Of a stretch of 36,542 nt of DNA, positions 1 to 8,554 are shown in pieces. The stretch covers positions 1-36,542 of the forward strand of contig NZ_JAUDEA010000017.1 in NCBI RefSeq assembly GCF_030372065.1, in the 5' to 3' direction. The first letter of the stretch is position 1, and each line of letters begins with the position of its first letter. The position numbers were made by a program, and so were the translations under genes. This DNA comes from Thermophilibacter provencensis (GTDB lineage: Bacteria; Actinomycetota; Coriobacteriia; Coriobacteriales; Atopobiaceae). The notes under the pieces are model-generated. The model saw only the letters and a list, made by a program, of their open reading frames with translations. It was not told where the DNA came from and did no database searches.

Positions 1-16
1 GGGCGGGACGATCTGG

Positions 17-1279
17 TTACGCCAAACGGTCGAGAAGGGCCTCGAGGCGGTCGCACGCCTCGTCGACCTCGGCGCGCGTGATCACGAGCGGCGGCAGGAA
101 GCGCAGGATGGAGTCGCCAATGTGGTTGAGGACGAGGCCGTCGGTCAGGCCCTCCTCCACCGCACGCGCCGCGACCGGCGCGTCGAGCTGCGCGCCGCGC
201 ATGAGACCATGGCCGCGCACCTCGGTGACGTGGTGCATGGCGGTGAGACGGTGGCGCAGGTGGCGCCCGACGGAGAGCACGTGCTCGCCAATCTCCTCGT
301 CAACGAGGGTGCGCACGGTCGCCAGGCCCGCGGCGCAGGCGAGCGGGTTGCCGCCAAAGGTGGAGCCGTGATCGCCGGGCTGCAGCAGGTCAGCAACCTC
401 GGCGCGCGCGGCGACGGCGCCCATGGGGAAGCCCGCGGCGATGCCCTTGGCCATGGAAACCACGTCCGGCTCGATCTCGGAGCGCTGGTAGCAGAACGGG
501 GAGCCACAGCGGTAGAAGCCCGTCTGGACCTCGTCGCAGATGAGCAGGATTCCCGCCTCGGAGCAGAGCTCGCGCACGTCGCGCAGGTAGTCGTAGTTGG
601 CGTTCCACACGCCGCCCTCGCCCTGGACGCACTCGAGCATCACGGCGCAGATGCCGCCGCGCCCAATGCGCTCGCGAAGGGTGTAGATGTCGTTCAGCGG
701 AACGGAGACAAACCCCTCGGGCAGGGGGCGGAAGCTCTGGTGGAACTTGTCCTGACCGGTCGCGGCAAGCGTCGCGAGCGTACGCCCGTGGAAGCTCTTG
801 CGCGCCGTGACGATGACGTGCGCCCCGCCGAGCTTCTCCTGGCCCCACCGACGAGCCAGCTTGATGGCACCCTCGTTGGCCTCGGCACCGGAGTTGGCAA
901 AGAACGTCTTCCAGTGCGTGCCCGTAGAGCCCATGACGTGCCCGCCCTCGTCGGTGGTGTTGGAGAGCATGGTCGAGAGGGCCGCCGCAAGCTCGCCGCG
1001 GTGCTCGGCGTAGAAGTAGTTGCCGGTCTGCCAGACGCGGCCGAGCTGCTCACGGATGGCGTCGGCCACGACAGGGTGGGCGTGTCCCAGGCTCGCGCAG
1101 CCAATGCCGCCGAGAAGATCGAGATACTCCCTCCCCTCGGAGTCAACGAGGGTTGCCCCGTGGCCCGAGACAAACTCGACGGGCAGGCGACCATAGGTGT
1201 GCATGACAAAGCGGTCGTCAAGCATCACGTCCAACTCGGCGTCGCTTACGGGGGACGACTTCTTCTCTTCGGCGGACAT
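17..1279 (-). CDS. argD: Acetylornithine aminotransferase
   Basis: PLP-dependent class III aminotransferase of 420 residues. It converts N-acetylglutamate semialdehyde to N-acetylornithine in the cytoplasm and often also serves in lysine synthesis. Visible hallmarks are FFANSGAEANEGAIKLAR in the cofactor-phosphate region, a DEVQTGF motif holding the PLP-ring aspartate, the Schiff-base lysine in SMAKGIAAG, and GSTFGGNPLACAA near the C-terminus. The frame stays open further upstream, but the ATG at 1279 is preferred: it has AAGGGAG seven bases ahead, and an earlier start would run into argB. It is the last gene of argCJBD, 19 bases after argB. Family assignment is firm; the alternative of a succinylornithine or 4-aminobutyrate transaminase is made unlikely by the operon. 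Confidence 0.96.
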   Translation of the reverse strand: MSAEEKKSSPVSDAELDVMLDDRFVMHTYGRLPVEFVSGHGATLVDSEGREYLDLLGGIGCASLGHAHPVVADAIREQLGRVWQTGNYFYAEHRGELAAALSTMLSNTTDEGGHVMGSTGTHWKTFFANSGAEANEGAIKLARRWGQEKLGGAHVIVTARKSFHGRTLATLAATGQDKFHQSFRPLPEGFVSVPLNDIYTLRERIGRGGICAVMLECVQGEGGVWNANYDYLRDVRELCSEAGILLICDEVQTGFYRCGSPFCYQRSEIEPDVVSMAKGIAAGFPMGAVAARAEVADLLQPGDHGSTFGGNPLACAAGLATVRTLVDEEIGEHVLSVGRHLRHRLTAMHHVTEVRGHGLMRGAQLDAPVAARAVEEGLTDGLVLNHIGDSILRFLPPLVITRAEVDEACDRLEALLDRLA

Positions 1280-1298
1280 GCGACTCCCTTCGTATGGG

Positions 1299-2174
1299 TT
1301 AGTCCTGCGTGAACATGGTACCGCAGCCCGCGTCCGTGAAGATCTCAAGAAGCAGCGAATGCGGGAAGGTTCCGTTAAGGATGACCACCTCGGAGACGCC
1401 CGCGTCGAGGGCCTCCGCGATGGAGCGAATCTTGGGGATCATGCCTCCACCAAGCTCGCCGGACTCGAGCAGCACGTGCGTCTCGGCGCGCGAGAGCGAC
1501 TGGATGAGGGAGTCCTCGTCGTTGATGTCCCCGTAGAGGCCGTCAACGTCCGTGAGGTAGATGAGCTTGTCGGCGCCCATCGCCTCGGCAACCTTGCCGG
1601 CGGCAACGTCCGCGTTGATGTTGTAAAAGCCGTCCGCGCCGCACCCCACGGTGGCAATGACGGGAATGTAGCCGTCCTCGAGGATGGTCTCGATGAGGCT
1701 CGGGTCCACCTCGCGGATGCGGCCCACGCGACCCAGCTCGGGGTCGATGGGCGCCGCCTTGAGCGTCTTGCCGTCCGCGCCGGAGATGCCCACGGCGTTG
1801 TGGCCGTACTCGTTGAGCGCCCAGACGAGGCGCTGGTTCACCTGGCCCACCAGGACCTGCTGGACCGCGTCCATCGTGGCGTCGTCGGTCACGCGGAGGC
1901 CACCCTTGAAGGTGACGGGAATGTTGAGTGCCTTGAGCTGCGCGTTTATCGCCTTGCCACCGCCGTGGACGAGCACGATGCGAATGCCCATCAGCTTGAG
2001 AAGCTCGATGTCCGCGACCACCTGACGGCAGAGCTCGTCGTTTTCCATGGCGGCGCCACCGTACTTGATGACAAAGGTCTTGCCGCGCATGTTGTTGATC
2101 CACGGGAGCGCCTCCATGAGGACATCGACCTTCGAGGCCGCCGCCTCACGCTGCTGGCGATCGCGCTGCTTCAT
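1299..2174 (-). CDS. argB: Acetylglutamate kinase
   Basis: Amino acid kinase family protein of 291 residues that phosphorylates N-acetylglutamate, usually the arginine-inhibited step in organisms that recycle acetyl groups through ArgJ. The sequence has the family's KYGGAAM lysine/glycine motif near the N-terminus, HGGGKAIN for substrate binding, and the C-terminal segment GGGMIPKIRS followed by a HSLLLEIFTD end. A TTG lies four codons upstream in the same frame, but the ATG at 2174 has TTGGAGG placed correctly and is chosen. It is third in argCJBD. The 161 bases between argJ and argB hold a large inverted repeat, so argB and argD expression could be uncoupled from argJ. Confidence 0.96.
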   Translation of the reverse strand: MKQRDRQQREAAASKVDVLMEALPWINNMRGKTFVIKYGGAAMENDELCRQVVADIELLKLMGIRIVLVHGGGKAINAQLKALNIPVTFKGGLRVTDDATMDAVQQVLVGQVNQRLVWALNEYGHNAVGISGADGKTLKAAPIDPELGRVGRIREVDPSLIETILEDGYIPVIATVGCGADGFYNINADVAAGKVAEAMGADKLIYLTDVDGLYGDINDEDSLIQSLSRAETHVLLESGELGGGMIPKIRSIAEALDAGVSEVVILNGTFPHSLLLEIFTDAGCGTMFTQD

Positions 2175-2220
2175 GTCTGCCTCCAAAAGACGCTGGCGAG
2201 AAGAACGTGGGGGTCAAGAT

Positions 2221-2331
2221 CGGTCTCGCGCGCCGCCGGCGGGGAAGGTCCGCCGCGAGTTCTGCAGCCGCGTTCTTTGCGGCGAAGCTGTCTGAGCGCC
2301 GGACCTTCCCCGCCGGCGGCGCGCGAGACCG
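2221..2331. repeat. 32-bp perfect inverted repeat between argJ and argB
   Basis: Bases 2221-2252 and 2300-2331 are perfect reverse complements over 32 bases, separated by 47 bases. The arm starts CGGTCTCGCGCGCC and is almost entirely G/C. It begins four bases beyond the argJ stop codon. There is no T-run after it on either strand, so it is not a canonical intrinsic terminator. It could be a REP/MITE-like element or an intra-operon stem that protects or attenuates mRNA. Confidence 0.85.
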
Positions 2332-2335
2332 GTTC

Positions 2336-3610
2336 TTACGTCCGGTAGTCGCCGTTAATCGTAACGTAGTCGTGGGTGAGGTCGCAGGTCCACACGCGCG
2401 TGGACGCCTCGCCCATGCCCAGGCTGACGGTGATCTGGGCCTCCGGCGCCTCAAAGCGGCGCAGCATGTCGTCCTCGTCCATCGGCACGGTGAGGCCGGA
2501 GCGGCACACGGGCACGCCCAGGAAGTCGATGTCGACCTTGGCCTGGTCGAAGGGGACGCCGCACTTGCCCGCCGCGGCCGCCACGCGGCCCCAGTTGGCG
2601 TCGTGGCCAAAGACGGCCGTCTTGACGAGCGGCGAGTTGGCGATGGAGCGGGCCACGGTGTCCGCGTCCTTCTCGCTGGCCGCGCCCGTCACGTTCACGG
2701 TCACGAGCTTGGTGGCGCCCTCGCCGTCCGCGGCTATCTGGCGCGCGAGCTCGACGCAGGCACCCTTGACGGCGGAGGCAACCGCCGGGTAGGCGGGAGA
2801 GGACTCGTCGATCTGCTCGCCACCGGCGGCCCCCGTGGCAAAGAGCAGGGCCGTGTCGTTGGTGGAGGTGTCGGAGTCAACGGTCACCTTGTTGAAGCCC
2901 TCACGCACCCCAGCCAAGAGCGCCGCGTACGCGGCCGAGGCGGTGAGCGGCGCGTCCGTGGAGAGAACGGCGAGCATCGTTGCCATGTTGGGCTGAATCA
3001 TGCCCGAGCCCTTCACGAAGCCGCCCACGTGGACCGTGCGCCCATCGGGAAGCGTCCCCGCAAAGGAAACCTCCTTGGGGCGGGTGTCCGTGGTCATGAC
3101 GGCGCAGGCGGCGTCGTGGGCAGCTGCCGGCGTGGCGGCGAGCGCGGCCACGGCGGCCGGGACGCCGGACTCGTAGGGCGCGAGCGGCAGCTGCACGCCG
3201 ATCACGCCGGTGGAGGCCACGAGCACGTCCTCCTCGTCGCAGCCCAGCTCTGCGGCCACGATCTGCGTGGCGCGACGCGCGCAGGCAAGGCCGGGCTCGC
3301 CCGTGGCGGCGTTGGCGTTGCCGGAGTTGAGCACCACCGCGCGCGCACGGCCGCGGGCGGCGCGCTCACGGCTCACGCTCACGGGCGCCGCGCAGAAGCG
3401 GTTGGTGGTAAAGGTGCCCGCCACCACGCATGTCTGGTCCGCAACAACGAGCGCGAGGTCATAGCGGTTGGGGTTTTTCCTAAAGCCCGCCGAAACGCCC
3501 GCCGCGCGAATGCCCGCGGCGGCACAGACGCCTCCCTCGCAGGGCTCAAAGCCAAACGCCTCCGGCGCGTCCTGCGCCGTGGGAACGCAAAGCGGCTCAA
3601 TCATCTCCAT
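2336..3610 (-). CDS. argJ: Bifunctional glutamate N-acetyltransferase / ornithine acetyltransferase
   Basis: ArgJ of 424 residues. It moves the acetyl group from N-acetylornithine back to glutamate, closing the cyclic arginine pathway; bifunctional forms also use acetyl-CoA. The self-cleavage site is present: [13 protein letters not shown] with the Ala210-Thr211 bond, Thr211 becoming the nucleophile of the beta chain. LNSGNANA at about 94-101 and STGVIG at about 133-138 are further family motifs. The frame is open for 45 codons upstream, but ATG 3610 has AGGGGAG before it and gives the usual family length. It lies 68 bases after argC, with a short dispersed palindrome in the gap. No argE or argA is in the window, consistent with the cyclic route. 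Confidence 0.96.
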   Translation of the reverse strand: MEMIEPLCVPTAQDAPEAFGFEPCEGGVCAAAGIRAAGVSAGFRKNPNRYDLALVVADQTCVVAGTFTTNRFCAAPVSVSRERAARGRARAVVLNSGNANAATGEPGLACARRATQIVAAELGCDEEDVLVASTGVIGVQLPLAPYESGVPAAVAALAATPAAAHDAACAVMTTDTRPKEVSFAGTLPDGRTVHVGGFVKGSGMIQPNMATMLAVLSTDAPLTASAAYAALLAGVREGFNKVTVDSDTSTNDTALLFATGAAGGEQIDESSPAYPAVASAVKGACVELARQIAADGEGATKLVTVNVTGAASEKDADTVARSIANSPLVKTAVFGHDANWGRVAAAAGKCGVPFDQAKVDIDFLGVPVCRSGLTVPMDEDDMLRRFEAPEAQITVSLGMGEASTRVWTCDLTHDYVTINGDYRT

Positions 3611-3636
3611 GTTGCACTTCTCCCCTGGTTTTGATG

Positions 3637-3667
3637 TGTCCACTTTGTACCGGGTACCTGTTGGACA
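3637..3667. repeat. GTACCGGGTAC dispersed palindrome, copy 1
   Basis: An imperfect palindrome with outer arms TGTCCA/TGGACA and core TTTGTACCGGGTAC, between argC and argJ. The stretch 3641-3667 matches 30541-30567 at 24 of 27 positions, so it belongs to a dispersed intergenic family. Function unknown. Confidence 0.6.
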
Positions 3668-3678
3668 GGTTGGATGCA

Positions 3679-4755
3679 CTAGACGAGCGGCGCCGGGGCA
3701 AGAAGCCCGGCGGTCTCGGGGAGGCCGAGCACGGCATTGGCGCACTGGACCGCCTGGGCGGCAGCGCCCTTCCCAAGGTTGTCGATCGCACAGGAGGCGA
3801 TAATCGTGCGTCGGCGTCGGTCATCAAGGGCAACGCCCACCTGGGCACGCGCGGTGCCAAAGACCGATGACGTGGCGGGCATCTGCCCTGCGGGAAGGGC
3901 CGTGACCAGCGGCTCGTTGGCATAGGAGCGCTCGTAGGCTGCCTGAACGTCCGCTGCTGTGACCCCCGGTGCCGCCTCAAGGTAGACCGTGGAGAGAAGC
4001 CCGCGCGTGAGCGGCGCCAGGTGCGGCGTGAAGACGACGGACATCTCTCTGCCCGCCACCTCGGAGAGCGTCTGCTCGATCTCTGGCGTGTGGCGGTGCT
4101 TGGCCACGCCGTAGGCCTCGACGGACTCGTTGGCGTGGCAGAAGTGGGTGCGCGCGTTGCAGCCGCGGCCGGCACCGGACACGCCGGAGATGGCATCCGC
4201 AATGACGAGGTCACCAGTGGCCATGCCCTGCGAGAGCGCGGGCGCCGCGGCGAGCGCCGTTGCTGTGGGGTAGCAGCCGGGAACGGCAACGAGCACGGCC
4301 TCCCCCTGCGCGCGACGCTCGGCGAGGGCGGCAAGTCCCGCGCGGTTGAGCTCGGGCAGACCGTACACGGTCTGGGACAGAAGCTCGGGGCTCGTGTGCG
4401 GCGTGGCGTACCACTGCTCGTAGACGGAGGCGTCATGCAGGCGGTAGTCCGCGGAGAGGTCGAGCACCGTCACGCCGCGCTCGAGAAGCGCCGGGGTGAG
4501 CGCGAGGCTCGCCGTGTGCGGGACGGCGAGAAACGCCACGTCGGCCGCCGCGGCGATGGCATCCGCCTCGGGCTGAACCAGGACGAGGTCACATGCGCCG
4601 GCCATGGAGGGATAGAACGCGTCGAGGCGCGTGCCAGCCTCCTTGCGGTCCGTCACCATCGTCAGCTCGAGAGCGGGGTGCGAAAGGACGAGACGGCACA
4701 CCTCGATGCCCGCATACCCCGTAGCCCCCACAACACATGCCCTAATGCGCTCCAT
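3679..4755 (-). CDS. argC: N-acetyl-gamma-glutamyl-phosphate reductase
   Basis: NADPH-dependent reductase of 358 residues that converts N-acetylglutamyl phosphate to the semialdehyde. It has the dinucleotide-binding GATGYAG at residues 10-16 and the catalytic cysteine in VPGCYPTA (Cys161), with the conserved HRHTPEIEQ segment in the C-terminal half. ATG 4755 is preferred over a start nine codons earlier because GAGAGAGG lies at normal spacing and the earlier start would leave a non-homologous extension. It is the first gene of argCJBD and is preceded by a promoter and an ARG-box-like palindrome. Confidence 0.96.
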   Translation of the reverse strand: MERIRACVVGATGYAGIEVCRLVLSHPALELTMVTDRKEAGTRLDAFYPSMAGACDLVLVQPEADAIAAAADVAFLAVPHTASLALTPALLERGVTVLDLSADYRLHDASVYEQWYATPHTSPELLSQTVYGLPELNRAGLAALAERRAQGEAVLVAVPGCYPTATALAAAPALSQGMATGDLVIADAISGVSGAGRGCNARTHFCHANESVEAYGVAKHRHTPEIEQTLSEVAGREMSVVFTPHLAPLTRGLLSTVYLEAAPGVTAADVQAAYERSYANEPLVTALPAGQMPATSSVFGTARAQVGVALDDRRRRTIIASCAIDNLGKGAAAQAVQCANAVLGLPETAGLLAPAPLV

Positions 4756-4776
4756 TTGGATAAACCTCTCTCGATA

Positions 4777-4802
4777 TTGCATATTTCAGTATGAATATGC
4801 AA
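4777..4802. promoter_or_regulatory. Putative ArgR operator upstream of argC
   Basis: Nine-base perfect arms TTGCATATT (4777-4785) and AATATGCAA (4794-4802) are separated by eight bases. The right half reads ATGAATATGCAA, resembling the TGAAT/TGCAA halves of ArgR/AhrC boxes. It is 21 bases upstream of the argC start and downstream of the predicted promoter, in an AT-rich patch. A repressor bound here could block elongation or initiation. No argR gene is in the window. Confidence 0.55.
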
Positions 4803-4825
4803 CAAAGCAGTATTTTGATACCGAG

Positions 4826-4854
4826 AAGATAAGCAACGACCAGCCCCTGGTCAA
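4826..4854 (-). promoter_or_regulatory. Predicted arg operon promoter
   Basis: On the minus strand, TTGACC (4854-4849, 5/6 to the -35 consensus) and TATCTT (4831-4826, 4/6 to the -10) are separated by 17 bases. The predicted start falls just upstream of the ARG-like palindrome at 4777-4802. Confidence 0.45.
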
Positions 4855-4922
4855 GCCGGGTGCGCATTCGGTCACGTGCTTGTCACACTTCAAGGTCCTT
4901 CTCGCCCCGCCCCTCTCGCCGA

Positions 4923-5036
4923 GTGTACGAAAGTCTTTTTGTGTAACGCCCACCAGGCGCAAACCGGCATCTGCCAACTGGGGAAACGCAAGCCCGTCAG
5001 ACCCAGAGCGAGAAACGCACGCCGACTTTCGTACAC
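4923..5036. repeat. Inverted pair of GACTTTCGTACAC repeats
   Basis: GTGTACGAAAGTC (4923-4935) and GACTTTCGTACAC (5024-5036) are perfect 13-base inverted copies, 88 bases apart, in the 344-base gap between argC and the DJ-1 family gene (4756-5099). The same core recurs in direct orientation at 11866 and 18189. No gene was found in this gap; it otherwise holds the arg promoter and operator. Confidence 0.7.
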
Positions 5037-5099
5037 CCGCGAAGCAGGGCGAGGGCAGGGACAGGAACAGGGCGGAGGCGAGGCAACGGAACCCGCGGG

Positions 5100-5681
5100 C
5101 TACTTCAGGACGACTCCGGCGCGGACGCGCTCGACGGCGTCGTCGCCAAGGTAGTGGCGAACGATCTCGAGCGCAAAGAGCATCGCCGTGCCCGCACCCT
5201 GGCTGGTGATGATGCTTGCGTCGACCACGACGGGCTCGTCGGCGCAAAGCTCCGCACCCTGCTCAACAAGAACGTGCTGGAAGCCCGGGTTTGACGTGGC
5301 GCGGCGCCCGCGCAGCAGCCCCAGCTCCGCCAGAATGGAGGGGGCGGCGCAGATTGCGGCAAGCGGCAGGCCCTTCTCGGCGTGGTCAACCAGAGCGGAG
5401 CAGAGCGGCTCGCAGGCGCGCAGGTTGGGGGTTCCGGGGATGCCTCCCGGCAGGACGAGCAGGTCGTAGTCATCAAACGAGAAGCCCGCGTCGCTGATGG
5501 AACGGTCGCATACGATGGTGACCTCATGCGAGGACGTCACCTGGCGCTCGGGCGTTATGGCCACGGTGTCACAGGGAACGCCGGCACGGTAGAGAAGGTC
5601 CACCACCGTAAGCCCCTCGATCTCCTCGAGGCCGGGCGCCACGAACACGGCGACGCGCTTCTCGGTTGCCTGATTGAACAT
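5100..5681 (-). CDS. DJ-1/PfpI family protein
   Basis: Single-domain DJ-1/PfpI protein of 193 residues with a glutamine-amidotransferase-like fold. It starts with the beta strand VAVFVAPGLEEIE, whose glutamate near residue 20 is the one that polarises the nucleophile in this family. It then has LVLPGGIPGTPNL and the nucleophile elbow AAICAAPSIL, with Cys111 as the reactive thiol. Members include ThiJ/YajL-like glyoxalase, deglycase and chaperone proteins; the exact activity cannot be read from sequence. The ATG has a strong AAGGAGG five bases ahead. It lies 67 bases downstream of the EIIA gene, separated by a hairpin, so it may be transcribed separately. Confidence 0.88.
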   Translation of the reverse strand: MFNQATEKRVAVFVAPGLEEIEGLTVVDLLYRAGVPCDTVAITPERQVTSSHEVTIVCDRSISDAGFSFDDYDLLVLPGGIPGTPNLRACEPLCSALVDHAEKGLPLAAICAAPSILAELGLLRGRRATSNPGFQHVLVEQGAELCADEPVVVDASIITSQGAGTAMLFALEIVRHYLGDDAVERVRAGVVLK

Positions 5682-5699
5682 GTTTCCTCCTTATGCGAA

Positions 5700-5726
5700 G
5701 GCCCCGCCGACAGCGTCGACGGGGCC
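5700..5726 (-). terminator. GC hairpin downstream of the EIIA gene
   Basis: Stem GGCCCCG-C-CGAC, loop AGC, then GTCG-A-CGGGGCC: 11 paired bases with one internal mismatch. It sits between the EIIA stop codon and the DJ-1 gene. No T-run follows on the minus strand, so it may be a weak or Rho-aided terminator, or an mRNA-stabilising stem. Confidence 0.45.
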
Positions 5727-5748
5727 AGCTGACCAATCCAGCGCGAGG

Positions 5749-6207
5749 CTAGTCCTCATCGATTCCGGCGTTTATGGCGTCCGCGATCGCCTGGACGTCG
5801 TCGGTGCCCTGGATGAGATTCTTGAAGGCATCCTTCATGAGAAGGACGGCGGTCTTGGAGAGCAGGCGAATGTGGGAGGTCCCCGCCTCTCCGTCCGGCA
5901 CGAGCAGCGAGATGGCAATGCTCACGGGCTTGTCGTCAAAGCTCGGCCATTTGACGGCGTGATCGTTCTTCACGACGATGATGGCGGGGTCCTTGATGGC
6001 GGAGGACTTGGCGTGCGGCACGGCAAAGCCGTCGGTCATACCCGTCTCGCCCATCTCCTCGCGCGCGACAAACGCATCGTAGACCGCGGAGGCATCGTCG
6101 GTGACGCCCAGCTCGGCAGCCTTGTCGGAGATGAAGTGGAGAAAGTCCTCGCGCGACCCGAGACTCTGCCCAACGAAGACGTTATCTGCCGAAACAAAAC
6201 CACTCAC
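5749..6207 (-). CDS. PTS EIIA domain protein (fructose/nitrogen type)
   Basis: Stand-alone EIIA protein of 152 residues (PTS_EIIA type 2 fold). The phosphorylated histidine is His65 in GFAVPHAKSSAIKDP, a standard motif of the fructose/mannitol/Ntr class. The chosen start is a GTG at 6207 with AAGGAG six bases upstream; the open frame continues for 67 codons before it without homology, overlapping the ruvB end. No EIIB, EIIC, HPr or EI gene is in the window. It may serve a transporter encoded elsewhere or act as a regulatory EIIA. Substrate unknown. Confidence 0.85.
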   Translation of the reverse strand: MSGFVSADNVFVGQSLGSREDFLHFISDKAAELGVTDDASAVYDAFVAREEMGETGMTDGFAVPHAKSSAIKDPAIIVVKNDHAVKWPSFDDKPVSIAISLLVPDGEAGTSHIRLLSKTAVLLMKDAFKNLIQGTDDVQAIADAINAGIDED

Positions 6208-6301
6208 GATGGTCTCCTTCTGGGAAGGGCGCCGCCGAGGCGCCACACAGCACAATACGGCCTCTATCATAGCGAAAAGCACGCGAGACGCCCGCGCAAG
6301 A

Positions 6302-7357
6302 CTACCGTGCGGGCGGCTCCATGCCCAGATGGTCAAAGGCGGCAAGCGTTGCCTGACGCCCCTGCGGCGTGCGCACGATGAGCCCGCACTGCAGGAGGTA
6401 CGGCTCATAGACGTCCTCGAGCGTGGAGGGGTCCTCCGAGACGGCGCTGGCGATGGTGGTAAGGCCCACGGGACGCCCGCGGAACGTCTCGCAGAGCGCG
6501 GTGAGGATGCGCACGTCCATGGTGTCGAGACCCATCGCGTCTATCTCGAAGAACTCGAGCGCCTCCGCCGCAACCTCCCAGGTGATGCTTCCCTCGCGTT
6601 TGACCTGCGCATAGTCGCGCACGCGCTTGAGCAGGCGGTTTGCCAGGCGCGGCGTTCCGCGCGAGCGAGAGGCAATCTCCGCCGCGCCCTGCTCGTCAAT
6701 GTCCGCGCCGAGGATGCGCGCGGAGCGGGTGACAATGACGGCCAGCTCAGCGGGCGTGTAGTAGTCCAGGCGATACGAGATGCCAAAGCGGTCGCGCAGG
6801 GGGCCGGTGAGAAGGCCGGTGCGCGTGGTGGCGCCCACGAGCGTGAAGTGCGGCACGTCAATGCGGATGGAGCGCGCCGCCGGCCCCTTGCCGATCACGA
6901 TGTCCAGGAAGAAGTCCTCCATCGCGGGATAGAGGATCTCCTCGATCTGATGGTTGAGACGGTGAATCTCGTCCACAAAGAGGACGTCGCCCTCCTCGAG
7001 GTTGGTGAGAATGGCCGCGAGGTCCCCGGCGCGCTCGATGGCGGGACCGGAGGTGGTATGCATCTTGGCACCCATCTCGTTTGCCACGATCCCGGCAAGC
7101 GTGGTCTTGCCCAGACCCGGAGGGCCCGAGAAGATCACGTGGTCGAGAGCCTCGCCGCGGTCGCGCGCGGCCTGGATGAGCACGCGCAGGTTCTCGCGAA
7201 CGCGCTCCTGGCCGATGTACTCGTCAAGGGTCCGTGGGCGCAGGGTGCGGTCCTGGTCGAGGTCCTCGGAGGTGAGCTCGCCGGAGACGTCGCGCGGGCC
7301 AACCGGCCGCACGGGCGCGCTCTGGGCAAAAAGGTCCTTCTCGCTGGCCTCCCACAT
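6302..7357 (-). CDS. ruvB: Holliday junction branch migration helicase RuvB
   Basis: AAA+ motor of the RuvAB complex, 351 residues, driving branch migration at Holliday junctions. It carries Walker A GPPGLGKT (about 78-85), Walker B VLFVDEIH (about 125-132), sensor 1 GATTRTG, the RFGI arginine-finger region, and the C-terminal winged helix with GLTTIA and [10 protein letters not shown]. Length and motif order are typical. Its ATG overlaps the ruvA stop by one base (TAATG), so translation is probably coupled. Third gene of ruvCAB. Confidence 0.98.
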   Translation of the reverse strand: MWEASEKDLFAQSAPVRPVGPRDVSGELTSEDLDQDRTLRPRTLDEYIGQERVRENLRVLIQAARDRGEALDHVIFSGPPGLGKTTLAGIVANEMGAKMHTTSGPAIERAGDLAAILTNLEEGDVLFVDEIHRLNHQIEEILYPAMEDFFLDIVIGKGPAARSIRIDVPHFTLVGATTRTGLLTGPLRDRFGISYRLDYYTPAELAVIVTRSARILGADIDEQGAAEIASRSRGTPRLANRLLKRVRDYAQVKREGSITWEVAAEALEFFEIDAMGLDTMDVRILTALCETFRGRPVGLTTIASAVSEDPSTLEDVYEPYLLQCGLIVRTPQGRQATLAAFDHLGMEPPAR

Positions 7358-7992
7358 TAGCGACCACTCCCCAGGCGGCGCAGCGCATAGGCGAGCACCT
7401 GCTCGATGGTGGTGGCCCCGGCCTCAGCGTGGCCCTCGAGGGCAAGCTCGGCCTCCTGGCCGGTAAAGCCCATGGAGAGCAGCGCCTCGGTCGCCTCCGC
7501 CTCAACGCCCGCACCCGCAGGCGCCGCCAGCGGCAGCGGGGAGCCATCGGGCTCCATGAGGCCCACCAGCCCGCGCAGCTCGGCGTTCTTGGAGAACACG
7601 TCGGAGAGCTCCACGAGCAGGCGGCTCGCCTTCTTGCGCCCCACGCCGGGAACCTGCGCCATGCGCGCCGCATCCTGGGCCGTGACGATCTGCGCCAGCA
7701 CCGCCGGCGAGAAGGTCGAGAGGACGGAGAGCGCGAGCTTGGGACCCACGCCGGAGATGGCACGCAGCTGGTCGAAGAGGGCCCGCTCGTCACGGGAGGC
7801 AAAGCCATAGAGCTCCATGGCGTCCTCGCGCACGATCATACGCGTGAGGATGGTGACGCCCGCCTCGCCCGCGTGCGGCAGCGCCGCCGCCGTGGTGGAA
7901 GAGACTCCCAGCTCATAGCCAACGCCGCCCACGTCAAGAACAACGCGGGAGGGCAGCACCTCAAGAAGCGTTCCCGTTAGCTGGACAATCAC
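7357..7992 (-). CDS. ruvA: Holliday junction DNA-binding protein RuvA
   Basis: RuvA of 211 residues. It has an N-terminal OB-fold ([19 protein letters not shown]), tandem helix-hairpin-helix motifs ([13 protein letters not shown] and [16 protein letters not shown]), and a C-terminal UBA-like domain III (EALLSMGF) that contacts RuvB. The start is a GTG at 7992 with AAGGAGG eight bases ahead, overlapping the ruvC stop by four bases. The open frame upstream of this GTG is a shadow of ruvC. Confidence 0.97.
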   Translation of the reverse strand: MIVQLTGTLLEVLPSRVVLDVGGVGYELGVSSTTAAALPHAGEAGVTILTRMIVREDAMELYGFASRDERALFDQLRAISGVGPKLALSVLSTFSPAVLAQIVTAQDAARMAQVPGVGRKKASRLLVELSDVFSKNAELRGLVGLMEPDGSPLPLAAPAGAGVEAEATEALLSMGFTGQEAELALEGHAEAGATTIEQVLAYALRRLGSGR

Positions 7993-8495
7993 GCGATGGA
8001 CCTCCTTGCCTGCCCAAGGCTCTGGGTTCTCGTTACGTTGGCGTGGCAGACCGCCGCGGCAAGGGCGTCCGCCGCGTGGTCGGGCCGAGGGTCGTGATCG
8101 AGGCCGAGGATCGTGCGGACCATATAGATGACCTGGTACTTGTCCGCGGCGCCCGTTCCCACGACCGCCTGCTTGATCTGCATGGGGGTGTACTCCCCCA
8201 CCGAGAGGCCCGCCGTCGAGCACGCCACGATGGCCGCCCCGCGCGCCTGCGCGGTGGCAATGGCGGACTTGGTGTTCTCGCCAAAGTAGATGCTCTCGAT
8301 GGCGAGCTCGGTGGGGCCGTACTTCTCGATGACGCTTCTGAGCTCTGAGTAGATCCTGCCCAGGCGCACGTCGATGGGCTCGTCGGCATGGGTGGTCACG
8401 CAGCCGTACGCGCGGGCGCGGCAGATGGACCCCCGCGTCTCCACCACGCCCCATCCCGTATGGGCGAGGCCCGGATCTATGCCCAGAACAACCAT
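7989..8495 (-). CDS. ruvC: Crossover junction endodeoxyribonuclease RuvC
   Basis: Holliday junction resolvase of 168 residues with an RNase H-like fold. Acidic active-site residues are visible: Asp7 in LGIDPGL, Glu67 in LAIESIYF, and the DHAADALAAAVCH block (about 139-151). ATG 8495 is chosen because TTGGAGG precedes it and the motif-bearing N-terminus begins directly there. It is first in the translationally coupled ruvCAB operon, 59 bases after the NAD-synthetase-like gene. Confidence 0.97.
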   Translation of the reverse strand: MVVLGIDPGLAHTGWGVVETRGSICRARAYGCVTTHADEPIDVRLGRIYSELRSVIEKYGPTELAIESIYFGENTKSAIATAQARGAAIVACSTAGLSVGEYTPMQIKQAVVGTGAADKYQVIYMVRTILGLDHDPRPDHAADALAAAVCHANVTRTQSLGQARRSIA

Positions 8496-8525
8496 GCGCC
8501 TCCAAGGTGCTCGAACGTCCGTTCT

Positions 8526-8553
8526 ATAATAGCAGAGGAGCGCGCGGCTGCAA
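8526..8553 (-). promoter_or_regulatory. Possible ruvCAB promoter
   Basis: On the minus strand, TATTAT (8531-8526, 5/6) is preceded at 16 bases by TTGCAG (8553-8548, weak), ending about 30 bases before the ruvC ATG. The -35 is poor. No obvious LexA-type palindrome was seen next to it. Confidence 0.35.
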
Positions 8554-8554
8554 G

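Noticed and set aside
4756..5099. Small coding gene between argC and the DJ-1 gene
   Set aside because: Open frames here lack ribosome sites and run across the repeat pair and operator; no protein-like sequence.
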